The notes beneath the pieces are model-generated. The model made no database searches. It was not told where the DNA came from and saw nothing but the letters and a program-made list of their open reading frames with translations. A stretch of 64,000 bases of DNA. Origin: CAXXOK01 sp001604115 (GTDB lineage: Bacteria > Bacillota > Clostridia > Christensenellales > Aristaeellaceae). Below, in pieces: positions 44,495 through 52,657 of the stretch. The DNA lies in the NCBI GenBank assembly GCA_034928535.1, contig JAYFOV010000005.1, forward strand, positions 124,001-188,000, in the 5' to 3' direction. Position 1 is the first letter of the stretch; every line of letters starts with the position of its first letter. The position numbers and the translations under genes are program-made.

Positions 44495-44540
44495 AAAAAA
44501 ACAACTCACTTTGCCATACCTTTCGAATGCATAGTGAGTT
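44495..44540 (-). terminator. Intrinsic terminator in the polysaccharide operon leader (first)
   Basis: Minus-strand stem AACTCACT/AGTGAGTT (44503-44510 with 44533-44540) with a 22-nt loop, followed by G and a run of seven T residues (44501-44495). It lies about 210 nt after the predicted start site. Confidence 0.72.
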
Positions 44541-44649
44541 TCCATACCAGCACACAAAAAGATGAGTTTTTTTAAAAAATATTCATGGGCTACTAACTAG
44601 ATTAGCATCCCTTAAACACCAAAAATATTTGTCTCCATAATATCAAGGC

Positions 44650-44702
44650 ATCACCAAATTATCAGTGTATGCCTGAACTATGAATATATGAATCACCAAA
44701 TT
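44650..44702 (-). repeat. Paired 11-nt direct repeats in the operon leader
   Basis: AATTTGGTGAT (minus strand) occurs at 44702-44692 and again at 44660-44650. The second copy sits in a small hairpin formed by GGCAT and ATGCC (44647-44673). They are candidates for an RNA recognition signal in the leader. Confidence 0.45.
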
Positions 44703-44758
44703 TTTTGCTAGCAGAAGCTGAACAAGAGCTTACAAATTCGCCTTACGCCAGCAGCGTT

Positions 44759-44787
44759 ATTCTAACATGATTTCCAGCGGTTGTCTA
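44759..44787 (-). promoter_or_regulatory. Sigma-A promoter of the polysaccharide operon
   Basis: On the minus strand TAGACA (44782-44787), a 17-bp spacer and TAGAAT (44759-44764), five of six matches in each box. The predicted start near 44752 gives a leader of about 415 nt before the NusG-like gene. Confidence 0.72.
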
Positions 44788-44917
44788 GATAAATATTAAC
44801 ATATTGAGTATCTTTTTCCTTGCTATCACAGCTTAGATTCTTTCAATCGGCAGCGTTATGCAATCTTTTAAACCCGGTACTCTGTCCTAAATACTCATGG
44901 TTGATTTATATCGCGTC

Positions 44918-45139
44918 TCATGCCCATCCAGCCATTCTCGCGCAAAGGTGAACTGCCCCGTCATATATTTCTGACCAAACATGCTGCGCTGACGACCCCC
45001 ATACGCTGTATTCTCTTCTATCGAAGGCAGCGATCAGCTCAGGCGTCGAATCACCGTCTCCTACATAAGGCGACTCCCAGCATTGTTCCTCTTCAAGGTG
45101 AAAATAGGTTCTATTACGGGCAAAGTATGCGCAAGTCAC
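44918..45139 (-). CDS. Possible small hypothetical protein (73 residues)
   Basis: A short frame beginning at GTG 45139 with AAAGGAA 7 nt upstream. The product (VTCAYFARNRTYFHLEEE and onward) resembles nothing I recognise, lacks a signal peptide and has no membrane segment. It lies between the tRNA-Pro gene and the polysaccharide operon promoter, pointing the same way. It could be a real small gene, a remnant of a larger one, or chance. Confidence 0.25.
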   Translation of the reverse strand: MTCAYFARNRTYFHLEEEQCWESPYVGDGDSTPELIAAFDRREYSVWGSSAQHVWSEIYDGAVHLCARMAGWA

Positions 45140-45298
45140 TGAAATTCCTTTCTCATTCATATGTTCTGATTGGACATCTGTTTTATCATTTGCTTATGTA
45201 AGTTTCCCAGATGGCTTCAAGAATAGCAAAGGATGTTTCATATCTGGAGCTTTCCACCTTCGCCAGCTCTGCTGGCGGATATATTACGTTAAGCGGAC

Positions 45299-45336
45299 AA
45301 AAAAATCCCCGGAAACCTTACGTTTCCAAGGATTTT
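45299..45336 (-). terminator. Intrinsic terminator of the tRNA-Pro gene
   Basis: A long minus-strand hairpin (AAATCC..GGAAAC pairing with GTTTCC..GGATTT) is followed by TTTTTTT (45305-45299). It starts directly after the tRNA 3' end. Confidence 0.8.
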
Positions 45337-45337
45337 C

Positions 45338-45414
45338 ATGGTCTGGGTGAAAGGATTTGAACCTTCGGCCTCTTGAACCCCATTCAAGCACGCTACCAAA
45401 CTGCGCCACACCCA
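45338..45414 (-). tRNA. tRNA-Pro (anticodon GGG)
   Basis: A 77-nt tRNA including an encoded CCA end (45340-45338). The acceptor stem is CTGGGTG/CACCCAG, the D arm contains AGTTTGGTAGC, the anticodon arm is CTTGA-ATGGGGT-TCAAG and the T arm contains GGTTCAAATCC. The loop places GGG at positions 34-36, reading proline codons CCC/CCU. Its 3' end faces the AT-rich polysaccharide region. Confidence 0.95.
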
Positions 45415-45440
45415 GTCAGCTCATTCCGAGCACGTTGTAT

Positions 45441-45469
45441 ATAATAGCACGGAGTCATAACTGTGTCAA
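45441..45469 (-). promoter_or_regulatory. Sigma-A promoter of tRNA-Pro
   Basis: On the minus strand a perfect TTGACA (45464-45469), a 17-bp spacer and TATTAT (45441-45446). Confidence 0.8.
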
Positions 45470-45989
45470 TCATTATTTTTCATCCCGGTCCCAGTAAATC
45501 GCAAAAGCACATGCCCTTAGGAACAACGACAGGTAAAGATTCATAGGGAATCAAGTGACAAAAACAGCCATACTGTTGAAGACGTCGTTCTGTTCATCCC
45601 TATCCAAGTGAATCGGATTGGCAATAGGTTCTGCGGGGATTGATCACATTCATGAAACCCCTTTTATGATCCCGCATGAAATCCCCTTTTTCCTGCAAGC
45701 TTTGATGCCCGGGATAGTCTGCCCGTGACGTAGCCACCGGATCATAGCAGAGCAGCGACTGCCCAGGCGCCGCGGCAGACCATTTGCGCATACTTATGCA
45801 CGACGCGGTCAAACCCACACAATAGGAAAGCCCACCACGCCTGCCAAGCGCTCCGTTCGCTGTGGATGCACGCATTCCACAGCAAATATGAGAATACTTC
45901 TCGCGTGGCGACAGCCCGTCTCCCTGTGGTGGGTGTACAAGGAAAACGGCGCGCCGCACGCTGTCCATGCAACGCGCCGCCTGCAAAAG
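45470..45989. other. Gene-poor gap
   Basis: About 520 bp without a credible gene. A frame of 128 codons on the minus strand (45600-45986) has no ribosome site and an atypical composition. No RNA gene or repeat was recognised. Confidence 0.5.
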
Positions 45990-46457
45990 TTATTTGAAGC
46001 CGAGGCTTTGTTTCCCCGCATAAGGCGTAAAGACAGCCGTACCATTATCAATGATTACGTACTGCCCATCCTTGATTTCATAGCTAATTTCGGTTCTGTC
46101 TGACCGCTCATCGTAATTGCGGTATGTGGGACTATAGAGGGCTTCATACTCGTACAGATCTCCATAGTCTAGATCCACGCCGCTGTCGGAAAGCTCATCG
46201 CCCCATTTGATCGTAATATAGCTCGCATCTGCCGCACGAATCGTCCACTTGCCGGCGGGAATATCCTCACCCACCGTGTATACGCCAACGGGAACCGAGA
46301 CTTCCTGCCACTCATCGGATGCCCAAATCGCGAGATCAATCTGCCCCTTGAGCGCGACCAGTTCATCATAGCTCATGCCCGTCAGATCCACCTCTGCATA
46401 GGCCATCGCAGGCAAAAACAGTGCCACAATCAGGAGTAGGACCAGCATTCTTTTCAC
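45990..46457 (-). CDS. Small exported protein of unknown function
   Basis: Protein of 155 residues with a signal peptide (VKRMLVLLLIVALFLPAM, cut near AYAEVD). A short helical segment (LTGMSYDELVALKGQIDLAI) leads to a beta-rich domain with SVPVGVYTVGEDIPAGKWTI. The pattern VGEDIPAGxWTI recurs in secreted proteins of Clostridia, but I know no function for it. I chose GTG 46457 with GAGGTGG 8 nt upstream. It is isolated, with large non-coding gaps on both sides, so the context gives no help. Confidence 0.78.
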   Translation of the reverse strand: MKRMLVLLLIVALFLPAMAYAEVDLTGMSYDELVALKGQIDLAIWASDEWQEVSVPVGVYTVGEDIPAGKWTIRAADASYITIKWGDELSDSGVDLDYGDLYEYEALYSPTYRNYDERSDRTEISYEIKDGQYVIIDNGTAVFTPYAGKQSLGFK

Positions 46458-47467
46458 GGAAATTCCACCTCTCAATTAATTATGAATCTCACAGGATGAT
46501 AATCCATGCGAAGAAACATATCACACCCACCTCGCCCTTCGCTCCGGAACTTGGCCAGAGGAGGCAAGAGCTGCAGCGCCTACTTACAGTTCAAAATTCC
46601 TTGTCCGGTTTTCACGATGCGCCACATCCGAAAATTACAACAATCTTTGATGGCTTTCATACTTCGCGCTCCCATTTTATCTGGGTCAATGCGAGATGAT
46701 CGCGACAACTTACAGAAAAACCGCTTCATTACTACTCGCAGGCACGATGCACCGGTGTTGCCAACATGGGTATCTCGCAAGAGTAAAATTGGCCTTCACC
46801 TCACATGATCCTGGAGCGTAACCAAGCATTGCCAAGCTCATCCAAAGCCTGAACGCCGTTGATGAATATTGAAGCCTGATATCCCCGCCTCTTGTGCCGA
46901 CACCAGTTGGCAACTTTCGTGGAGTAACGTTACCCATTCGTCTCTGGCGCTTGACCAGCATAGCACACAGTAGCGCTTGATATGATGAGGTTGCTCTCTT
47001 TGCCCGAATTGCAGCATCCAATACGGTATAAACGGGTCAAAGATTCTTTATTCAAATCTGAAACAGCAGGGTTTCCTCATTCCGTGGCCTTCAACTTGCA
47101 TCTTGACATCCCGTCATATCTATATTATGATAGGCATCGTTTCCTGCCGTTCTGCGGCGAGAGCTTACTGACCCACTTTCCATTGCGGGAAAGCAACGGC
47201 CTTACGGACAGCCGGGTCAACTGCCGAGTGTGGTTTTGCCACACGTTTGATTGCGCCATGGGTGCAAATTTTATGAGTTGGCTACTGAATAGCCAGTTGG
47301 TTACTTCATAACCAAGTGTACTTGGTACACGCTTGTAAAACGGTCAAAAAGAGTAGTAAAAGTAAGTTCTTACTGTATAGACTCTGAACGGATGACTTCA
47401 CCGCCGGCCTGCCGGGCGCAATCCTGCGCCATGCGCTCGGCTGCAGTCAAGTTCCGCCATGTTTTAT
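46458..47467. other. One-kilobase gap before the polyamine operon
   Basis: No frame in this stretch has both a ribosome site and recognisable similarity. Composition is mixed, and it could contain decayed gene fragments. A small hairpin (TTGGTTA/TAACCAA at 47296-47314) and another (47415-47430) lie near its right end, in the likely leader of speD. A clear promoter for speD was not found. Confidence 0.5.
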
Positions 47468-47503
47468 AAGATGTGCCAGCGTATGCTGTTGCACATCTTT
47501 TTT
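47468..47503 (+). terminator. Intrinsic terminator just before speD, possible attenuator
   Basis: A 9-bp stem AAGATGTGC/GCACATCTT (47468-47476 with 47491-47499) runs into six T residues (47498-47503). It ends only 17 bp before the speD start codon, so it either ends an unseen upstream transcript or controls the polyamine operon by attenuation. Confidence 0.7.
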
Positions 47504-47520
47504 GTTGCGGAGGGGCGGCC

Positions 47521-48291
47521 ATGGAACAGAAGCTGAAGCTATACGGGTTCAACAACCTTACCAAATCCCTGAGCTTTAATATCTATGACATCTGTTATGC
47601 CAAAACCGAACGGGAGCAGCGCGACTATATCCGCTACATCAACGAGCAGTACAATTCCGAGCGTCTCACCGCCATCCTGACCAAACTGACGGAGATGATC
47701 GGTGCAACGGTGCTCAACGTTTCCCGGCAAGATTATGAGCCGCAGGGCGCCAGTGTGACTTTCCTGATTGCCGAAGAAAACATGGTAGGTAAGCGTCTGG
47801 GCGAAACCGTAGTCGGCCACCTGGATAAAAGCCATGTGACCGTGCATACCTACCCGGAATACCATCCAGAAACCTCCCTGGCCACCTTTCGGGTGGATAT
47901 TGATGTGGCCACTTGCGGGGAGATCACCCCACTTTCAACATTGGATTTTCTGCTGGGCAGTTTTGATTCCGATATTATCACACTGGACTACCGCGTGCGC
48001 GGTTTCACCCGGGACATGAGCGGTAAAAAACTCTTCACCGATCATGCCATTGCCTCCATTCAGGAGTACATCAAACGGGAAACCCTCGAAAAGTATGATG
48101 CGATCGATGTAAATGTGTACCAGGCCAACTTGTTCCACACTAAAATGCTCATTAAGGACATCGTGTTGCAAAACTATCTGTTTAATGCAGATGTGTATGA
48201 GATCCCGCCACAAAAGCGCCTGGGCATCACCCGCGCGCTGCGGCAGGAAATGATCGAGATTTTTAGTGGCATGAACATTTACGGAGGATGA
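47521..48291 (+). CDS. speD: S-adenosylmethionine decarboxylase proenzyme, SpeD type
   Basis: Makes decarboxylated S-adenosylmethionine, the aminopropyl donor for spermidine synthase. At 256 residues it is the long Escherichia coli-like type rather than the short SpeH type. The self-cleavage site giving the pyruvoyl cofactor is the Lys-Ser bond in HLDKSHVTVHTYPE. GGAGGGG precedes ATG 47521; the frame is open 16 codons further, through the hairpin, without support. It is the first gene of the six-gene polyamine operon. Confidence 0.93.
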   Translation: MEQKLKLYGFNNLTKSLSFNIYDICYAKTEREQRDYIRYINEQYNSERLTAILTKLTEMIGATVLNVSRQDYEPQGASVTFLIAEENMVGKRLGETVVGHLDKSHVTVHTYPEYHPETSLATFRVDIDVATCGEITPLSTLDFLLGSFDSDIITLDYRVRGFTRDMSGKKLFTDHAIASIQEYIKRETLEKYDAIDVNVYQANLFHTKMLIKDIVLQNYLFNADVYEIPPQKRLGITRALRQEMIEIFSGMNIYGG

Positions 48292-48303
48292 GGAGGGCGA
48301 CCC

Positions 48304-49761
48304 ATGCAGCAGGATCGCGCACCCCTGTACGAGACACTGGAGGCCGTCCGCAATGCCAGGCTGGTTCCCTTTGATGTACCCGGCCACAAACGCGGACGCG
48401 GCAACAAAGCTTTGACTGATTTTTTGGGCGAGCAGTGCATGGCGGTGGACATGAACTCCATGAAACCCTTGGACAACTTGTGCCATCCGGTGAGCGTGAT
48501 CAAGGAGGCCGAGGCGCTTGCCGCCGATGCGTTTGGAGCAGCCAGCGCGTTTTTCATGGTGGGCGGCACCACATCCGCCGTGCAGGCGATGCTGCTGGCT
48601 TCCCTGAAGGCAGGGGATGCGGTGATCCTCCCGCGTAATGTGCACCAAAGCGTGATCAATGCTCTGGTGCTGTGCGGCGCTGTACCGGTGTATGTGAGCC
48701 CGCAGACCGACAAGCGTCTTGGCATCGCGCTGGGTATGTCCATGGCGGATGTGCGAAGCGCCATCACTGCGCACCCCACAGCCAAAGCCATTTTGGTCAA
48801 CAATCCCACCTATTACGGCATCTGCTCCGATCTGGCTGGCATCACCGCGCTGGCGCACAGCCATGGCCTGCGTGTGCTGGTGGATGAAGCGCACGGCACC
48901 CACTTCTATTTTGGCAAGGATATGCCTATCACCGCCATGGCGGCAGGCGCGGACATGGCCGCCGTTAGCCTGCACAAGAGCGGCGGTTCGCTCACCCAGA
49001 GCAGCATGCTGCTGTGCGGCGGCAACATCAATGCCGATTACGTCCGTCAGGTCATCAACCTGACGCAGACTACCAGCGCATCCTACCTGCTGCTTTCCAG
49101 CCTGGATATATCCCGGCGAAACCTGGCCATGAACGGTGTGGAGATTTTTGAGAAAGTCAAACGCCTTGCGCAGTATGCACGCGACGAAATCAACCAGATC
49201 GGGGATTATTACGCCTACTCCCGTGAGATCATCAATGGGGACAGCGTGTTTGATTTTGACGTGACCAAGCTATCCGTCAACACGCTGGCACTGGGGCTCG
49301 CCGGCATCGAGGTGTACGATATCCTGCGCGATCAGTACGATATTCAAACGGAGTTCGGCGATCTGGGCAATTTTCTGGCCTACATCTCCTTGGGGGACAA
49401 GACCAAACACATCGAACGGCTCATCAGTGCCCTGTGCGATATCCGCCGCCGCTACAAGCGCGAGCGCACAGGCATGCTGGAAACCGAATACATTACCCCC
49501 GAGGTGGTCACCTCGCCGCAAAAAGCGTTTTATGCAAACAAGCGAAGCGTGCGCCTGGAGGATTGTGAGGGCGGCGTGTGCGGGGAGTTTGTCATGAGCT
49601 ACCCGCCCGGCATCCCAATCCTCGCGCCGGGCGAGCGCGTTACCGCCGAGCTGCTCCACTATATTCGCTACGCACGGCTCAAGGGTTGCCTGCTCACTGG
49701 CCCCGAGAGCATGGACGTGAGCCGTCTGAACCTTTTAACGGAGGAGAATGCCGATGGATGA
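48304..49761 (+). CDS. speA: Arginine (or lysine/ornithine) decarboxylase, PLP-dependent, short type
   Basis: PLP enzyme of 485 residues of the Orn/Lys/Arg decarboxylase group I fold without the N-terminal receiver-like wing domain, as in Bacillus subtilis SpeA. The substrate-entry region VPFDVPGHKRG, NPTYYGICSDL, the cofactor Asp in VDEAHGTH and the Schiff-base lysine in SLHKSGGSLTQSS are visible. Arginine is the likely substrate because an agmatinase gene follows in the operon. It begins 12 bp after speD with GAGGAGGG upstream, and its end overlaps the speE start. Confidence 0.93.
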   Translation: MQQDRAPLYETLEAVRNARLVPFDVPGHKRGRGNKALTDFLGEQCMAVDMNSMKPLDNLCHPVSVIKEAEALAADAFGAASAFFMVGGTTSAVQAMLLASLKAGDAVILPRNVHQSVINALVLCGAVPVYVSPQTDKRLGIALGMSMADVRSAITAHPTAKAILVNNPTYYGICSDLAGITALAHSHGLRVLVDEAHGTHFYFGKDMPITAMAAGADMAAVSLHKSGGSLTQSSMLLCGGNINADYVRQVINLTQTTSASYLLLSSLDISRRNLAMNGVEIFEKVKRLAQYARDEINQIGDYYAYSREIINGDSVFDFDVTKLSVNTLALGLAGIEVYDILRDQYDIQTEFGDLGNFLAYISLGDKTKHIERLISALCDIRRRYKRERTGMLETEYITPEVVTSPQKAFYANKRSVRLEDCEGGVCGEFVMSYPPGIPILAPGERVTAELLHYIRYARLKGCLLTGPESMDVSRLNLLTEENADG

Positions 49762-50608
49762 TCTCTGGTTTAGTGAGTACCATACCAAGGGGGTGCGGTT
49801 TTCCATCCGTGTGACCCGCCAGCTGCACGATGAGCAGAGCGATTATCAGCACATCAGCATCTATGAATCGCCCGATTTTGGACGTTTTTTGACCCTGGAC
49901 GGCGCATTGATGCTAACAGAGCGCGATGAGTTCATCTATCATGATATGATCGTGCATGTGCCCATGGCGGTGAACCCACACATCCGCAACGTGCTGGTCA
50001 TTGGCGCAGGGGATGGCGGCGTGGCGCGCGAGCTTGGCAAATACCCGGCGCTGGAGCGTATTGATGTGGTAGAGATCGATCCCCGGGTAGTGGCGCTCAG
50101 CAAAACCTACCTGCCGCAGACTGCCTGCGGATTTTCCGACCCCCGGCTCACCCTGCATTTTGAGGATGGCATGCGCTATGTGCGCCATACCAAGCAAACC
50201 TATGACTTGATTATCGTAGACAGCACAGATCCCTCCGGACCCGGCGAAGTGCTTTTTACCAGTGAGTTTTATGGAAGCTGTTATAGCGCGCTGGGCGAAA
50301 ACGGCATTCTGGTCAATCAGCACGAGAGCCCATTTTATCCAGAGGATGCGAAGGCCATGCGCGGCGCGCACCGACGCATCCGAAGCGCATTCCCGGTGAG
50401 CCGGGTCTATCAGGCGCACATCCCTACCTACCCTTCCGGGCACTGGCTGTTTGGCTTTGCCTCCAAAGGTCTGCACCCTGTGCATGACCTGGACGCCGGT
50501 GCCTGGGAATCTCTTGGCATCGCCACCCGGTACTACAATACCCATCTGCACCGCGGGGCATTTGCCCTGCCGACATACGTGGAGGATCAGCTGAAGCAGG
50601 ATGAATAG
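49754..50608 (+). CDS. speE: Spermidine synthase (aminopropyltransferase)
   Basis: Transfers the aminopropyl group from decarboxylated S-adenosylmethionine to putrescine; 284 residues. The nucleotide-binding motif VLVIGAGDGGVARE, VEIDPRVV and the IIVDSTDPSGPGE segment are diagnostic. I chose ATG 49754, 7 nt after GGAGGAG; an ATG at 49748 is too close to it. In a speA-speE-speB order the acceptor could also be agmatine, as in the aminopropylagmatine route of Thermus. The gene overlaps the end of speA and the start of speB. Confidence 0.94.
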   Translation: MDDLWFSEYHTKGVRFSIRVTRQLHDEQSDYQHISIYESPDFGRFLTLDGALMLTERDEFIYHDMIVHVPMAVNPHIRNVLVIGAGDGGVARELGKYPALERIDVVEIDPRVVALSKTYLPQTACGFSDPRLTLHFEDGMRYVRHTKQTYDLIIVDSTDPSGPGEVLFTSEFYGSCYSALGENGILVNQHESPFYPEDAKAMRGAHRRIRSAFPVSRVYQAHIPTYPSGHWLFGFASKGLHPVHDLDAGAWESLGIATRYYNTHLHRGAFALPTYVEDQLKQDE

Positions 50609-51452
50609 AAATATCCAAACTTTTATTGGTTGCGATGCACATTATGCAGAGGCGGATATCGTGCTTTGCGGCATCCCTTTTGACGGCACCACCTCGTTCC
50701 GCCCCGGCGCGCGCTTTGGCCCGTCCAGCATGCGCATGGAGTCCTTCGGGATCGAAACCTATTCCCCCTACTGTGATCGGGATCTGGGGGACATCCGCGT
50801 GTTTGACGCGGGGGATCTGGAACTGCCCTTTGGCAACCCCCAGGCCGTGCTCACCATGACGGAGGAACGTGTGGCCGCGTTTGTAGGTGACGGCAAGTAT
50901 CCCGTACTGCTCGGCGGGGAGCACCTGATCAGCCTTGGGGCGATCCGTGCCATGGCTCGCAAGTACCCGAATTTGGCCATCCTGCATCTGGACGCGCATG
51001 CAGACTTACGTGCAGATTATCTGGGGGAACCGCTTTCCCACGCCTGTGTAATGCGCCGCATCTGGGAACTGCTGGGCGATGGACGCTTGCACCAGTTTGG
51101 TATCCGCAGCGGGGACCGCGCGGAGTTCGCCTTTGCTGCCGAGCATACGAACATGCATCGCTTTTCCCTCGCCGGCTTTGCCGAATTGCTCCGCACCCTT
51201 GGCGATACGCCTGTGTACCTGTCCTTGGATCTGGATGTGCTTGACCCCTCGGGCTTTCAAGGCACCGGCACGCCGGAGGCGGGCGGGGTGAGTTTTACAG
51301 AGCTTCTCCAGTGCGTACTCCGGCTGCACACCGTCAACCTGGTCGGGGCGGACATCGTGGAGCTCGCCCCCCACTACGACGCCAGCGGTGCCTCCACCGC
51401 CGCGGCCTGCAAGATCACCCGTGAAATTCTACTGCAATTTAAAGGAGCGTGA
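50601..51452 (+). CDS. speB: Agmatinase (or aminopropylagmatine ureohydrolase)
   Basis: Ureohydrolase of 283 residues releasing urea from agmatine to give putrescine. The binuclear manganese ligands lie in LGGEHLISLG, LHLDAHADLR and SLDLDVLDPS. The N-terminal GIPFDGTTSFRPGARFGP is typical of agmatinases. It overlaps speE by 8 bp, an arrangement consistent with either classical agmatinase activity or hydrolysis of aminopropylagmatine to spermidine. Confidence 0.94.
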   Translation: MNRNIQTFIGCDAHYAEADIVLCGIPFDGTTSFRPGARFGPSSMRMESFGIETYSPYCDRDLGDIRVFDAGDLELPFGNPQAVLTMTEERVAAFVGDGKYPVLLGGEHLISLGAIRAMARKYPNLAILHLDAHADLRADYLGEPLSHACVMRRIWELLGDGRLHQFGIRSGDRAEFAFAAEHTNMHRFSLAGFAELLRTLGDTPVYLSLDLDVLDPSGFQGTGTPEAGGVSFTELLQCVLRLHTVNLVGADIVELAPHYDASGASTAAACKITREILLQFKGA

Positions 51453-51454
51453 CC

Positions 51455-52657
51455 ATGATGGGGAAATGCCTGATCATCGGCTGCGGTGGCGTGGCCTCCG
51501 TCGCCATCCATAAATGCTGCCAAAACAGCGATGTCTTTGAAGAAATCATGATTGCCAGCCGCACCAAAAGCAAGTGTGATGCCTTGGCGGAAAAACTGAA
51601 AGGCGGCAAGACGAAAATCCAAACTGCGCAGGTGGATGCCGACCATGTGTACGAAGTGATTGCCCTGATTGAGCGCTTCCAGCCGGATGTGGTGCTTAAC
51701 CTCGCACTGCCCTATCAGGATCTGACCATCATGGATGCGTGCCTGGCCACTAAAACCCATTATGTGGATACCGCCAACTATGAGCCGCCCGAGACCGCGA
51801 AATTTGAATACAGCTGGCAGTGGGCCTACCGCGAGAAATTTCGAGAGGCCGGCATCTGCGCTTTGCTGGGCAGCGGGTTTGACCCGGGAGTGACCGGCGT
51901 GTTCTGCGCCCATGCGCAAAAACATCACTTTGACCAGATCGACTACATTGACATTCTGGATGCCAACGGTGGCGACCATGGCTATCCGTTTGCCACCAAC
52001 TTTAACCCGGAAATCAACATCCGTGAAGTGACCGCCAAGGGCAGCTACTGGGAAAACGGCCATTGGGTGGAAACCGAGCCGATGGAGATCAAGCGAGAGT
52101 ATGATTTTAAGGGCATTGGCAAGAAGGACATGTACCTGTTGCACCATGAAGAGCTGGAAAGCCTAGGCCAGAACATCCCCGGCGTGAAGCGGATCCGTTT
52201 TTTCATGACCTTTGGGCAGAGCTACCTCACGCATCTCAAATGCCTGGAAAACGTAGGCATGACCTCCATCACACCCATCGAGTTTGAAGGCAAACAGATC
52301 ATTCCTCTGCAATTTCTCAAGGCCGTATTGCCCGATCCCGCCAGCCTTGGCCCACGCACCAAGGGCAAGACCAACATTGGCTGCATCTTCCAGGGCACGA
52401 AGGATGGGCAGGCAAAAACGTATTATGTTTATAACATTTGCGACCATCAGGAATGCTACCGTGAGGTGGGCAGTCAGGCCATCAGCTATACGACCGGCGT
52501 ACCTGCCATGATCGGTGCCATGCTGGTGATGAACGGCACTTGGAACAAGCCCGGCGTATGGAACATGGAGGATTTTGATCCCGATCCCTTCATGGATGCA
52601 CTCAACCGCTGGGGATTGCCTTGGGCAGAAGATTTCGCGCCCACATTGGTGGATTGA
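51455..52657 (+). CDS. Carboxy(nor)spermidine dehydrogenase
   Basis: Saccharopine-dehydrogenase-like enzyme of 400 residues that condenses a diamine with aspartate semialdehyde using NADPH, giving carboxyspermidine or carboxynorspermidine. The Rossmann motif CLIIGCGGVASVAIHKC, the segment YVDTANYEPPE and GSGFDPGVTGVFCAHAQKHHF match the carboxynorspermidine dehydrogenase subgroup, not lysine-pathway enzymes. AAAGGAG lies 7 nt before ATG 51455. Its stop overlaps the decarboxylase start by one base. Which diamine is used cannot be told from sequence; putrescine is favoured by the operon. Confidence 0.92.
   Translation: MMGKCLIIGCGGVASVAIHKCCQNSDVFEEIMIASRTKSKCDALAEKLKGGKTKIQTAQVDADHVYEVIALIERFQPDVVLNLALPYQDLTIMDACLATKTHYVDTANYEPPETAKFEYSWQWAYREKFREAGICALLGSGFDPGVTGVFCAHAQKHHFDQIDYIDILDANGGDHGYPFATNFNPEINIREVTAKGSYWENGHWVETEPMEIKREYDFKGIGKKDMYLLHHEELESLGQNIPGVKRIRFFMTFGQSYLTHLKCLENVGMTSITPIEFEGKQIIPLQFLKAVLPDPASLGPRTKGKTNIGCIFQGTKDGQAKTYYVYNICDHQECYREVGSQAISYTTGVPAMIGAMLVMNGTWNKPGVWNMEDFDPDPFMDALNRWGLPWAEDFAPTLVD

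Noticed and set aside
44336..44790. ops/JUMPstart element for an RfaH-type factor
   Set aside because: No GGCGGTAG-type sequence is found in the leader; the nearest similarity is partial and out of context.
45600..45986. A 128-codon minus-strand frame as a gene
   Set aside because: No ribosome site, no recognisable domain, and amino-acid composition unlike its neighbours.
46506..47311. Short overlapping frames of 90-110 codons as genes or transposase remnants
   Set aside because: None shows a ribosome site or transposase motif; they may be chance frames.
47330..47467. SAM riboswitch before speD
   Set aside because: The S-box core motifs are missing, although the terminator itself is real.
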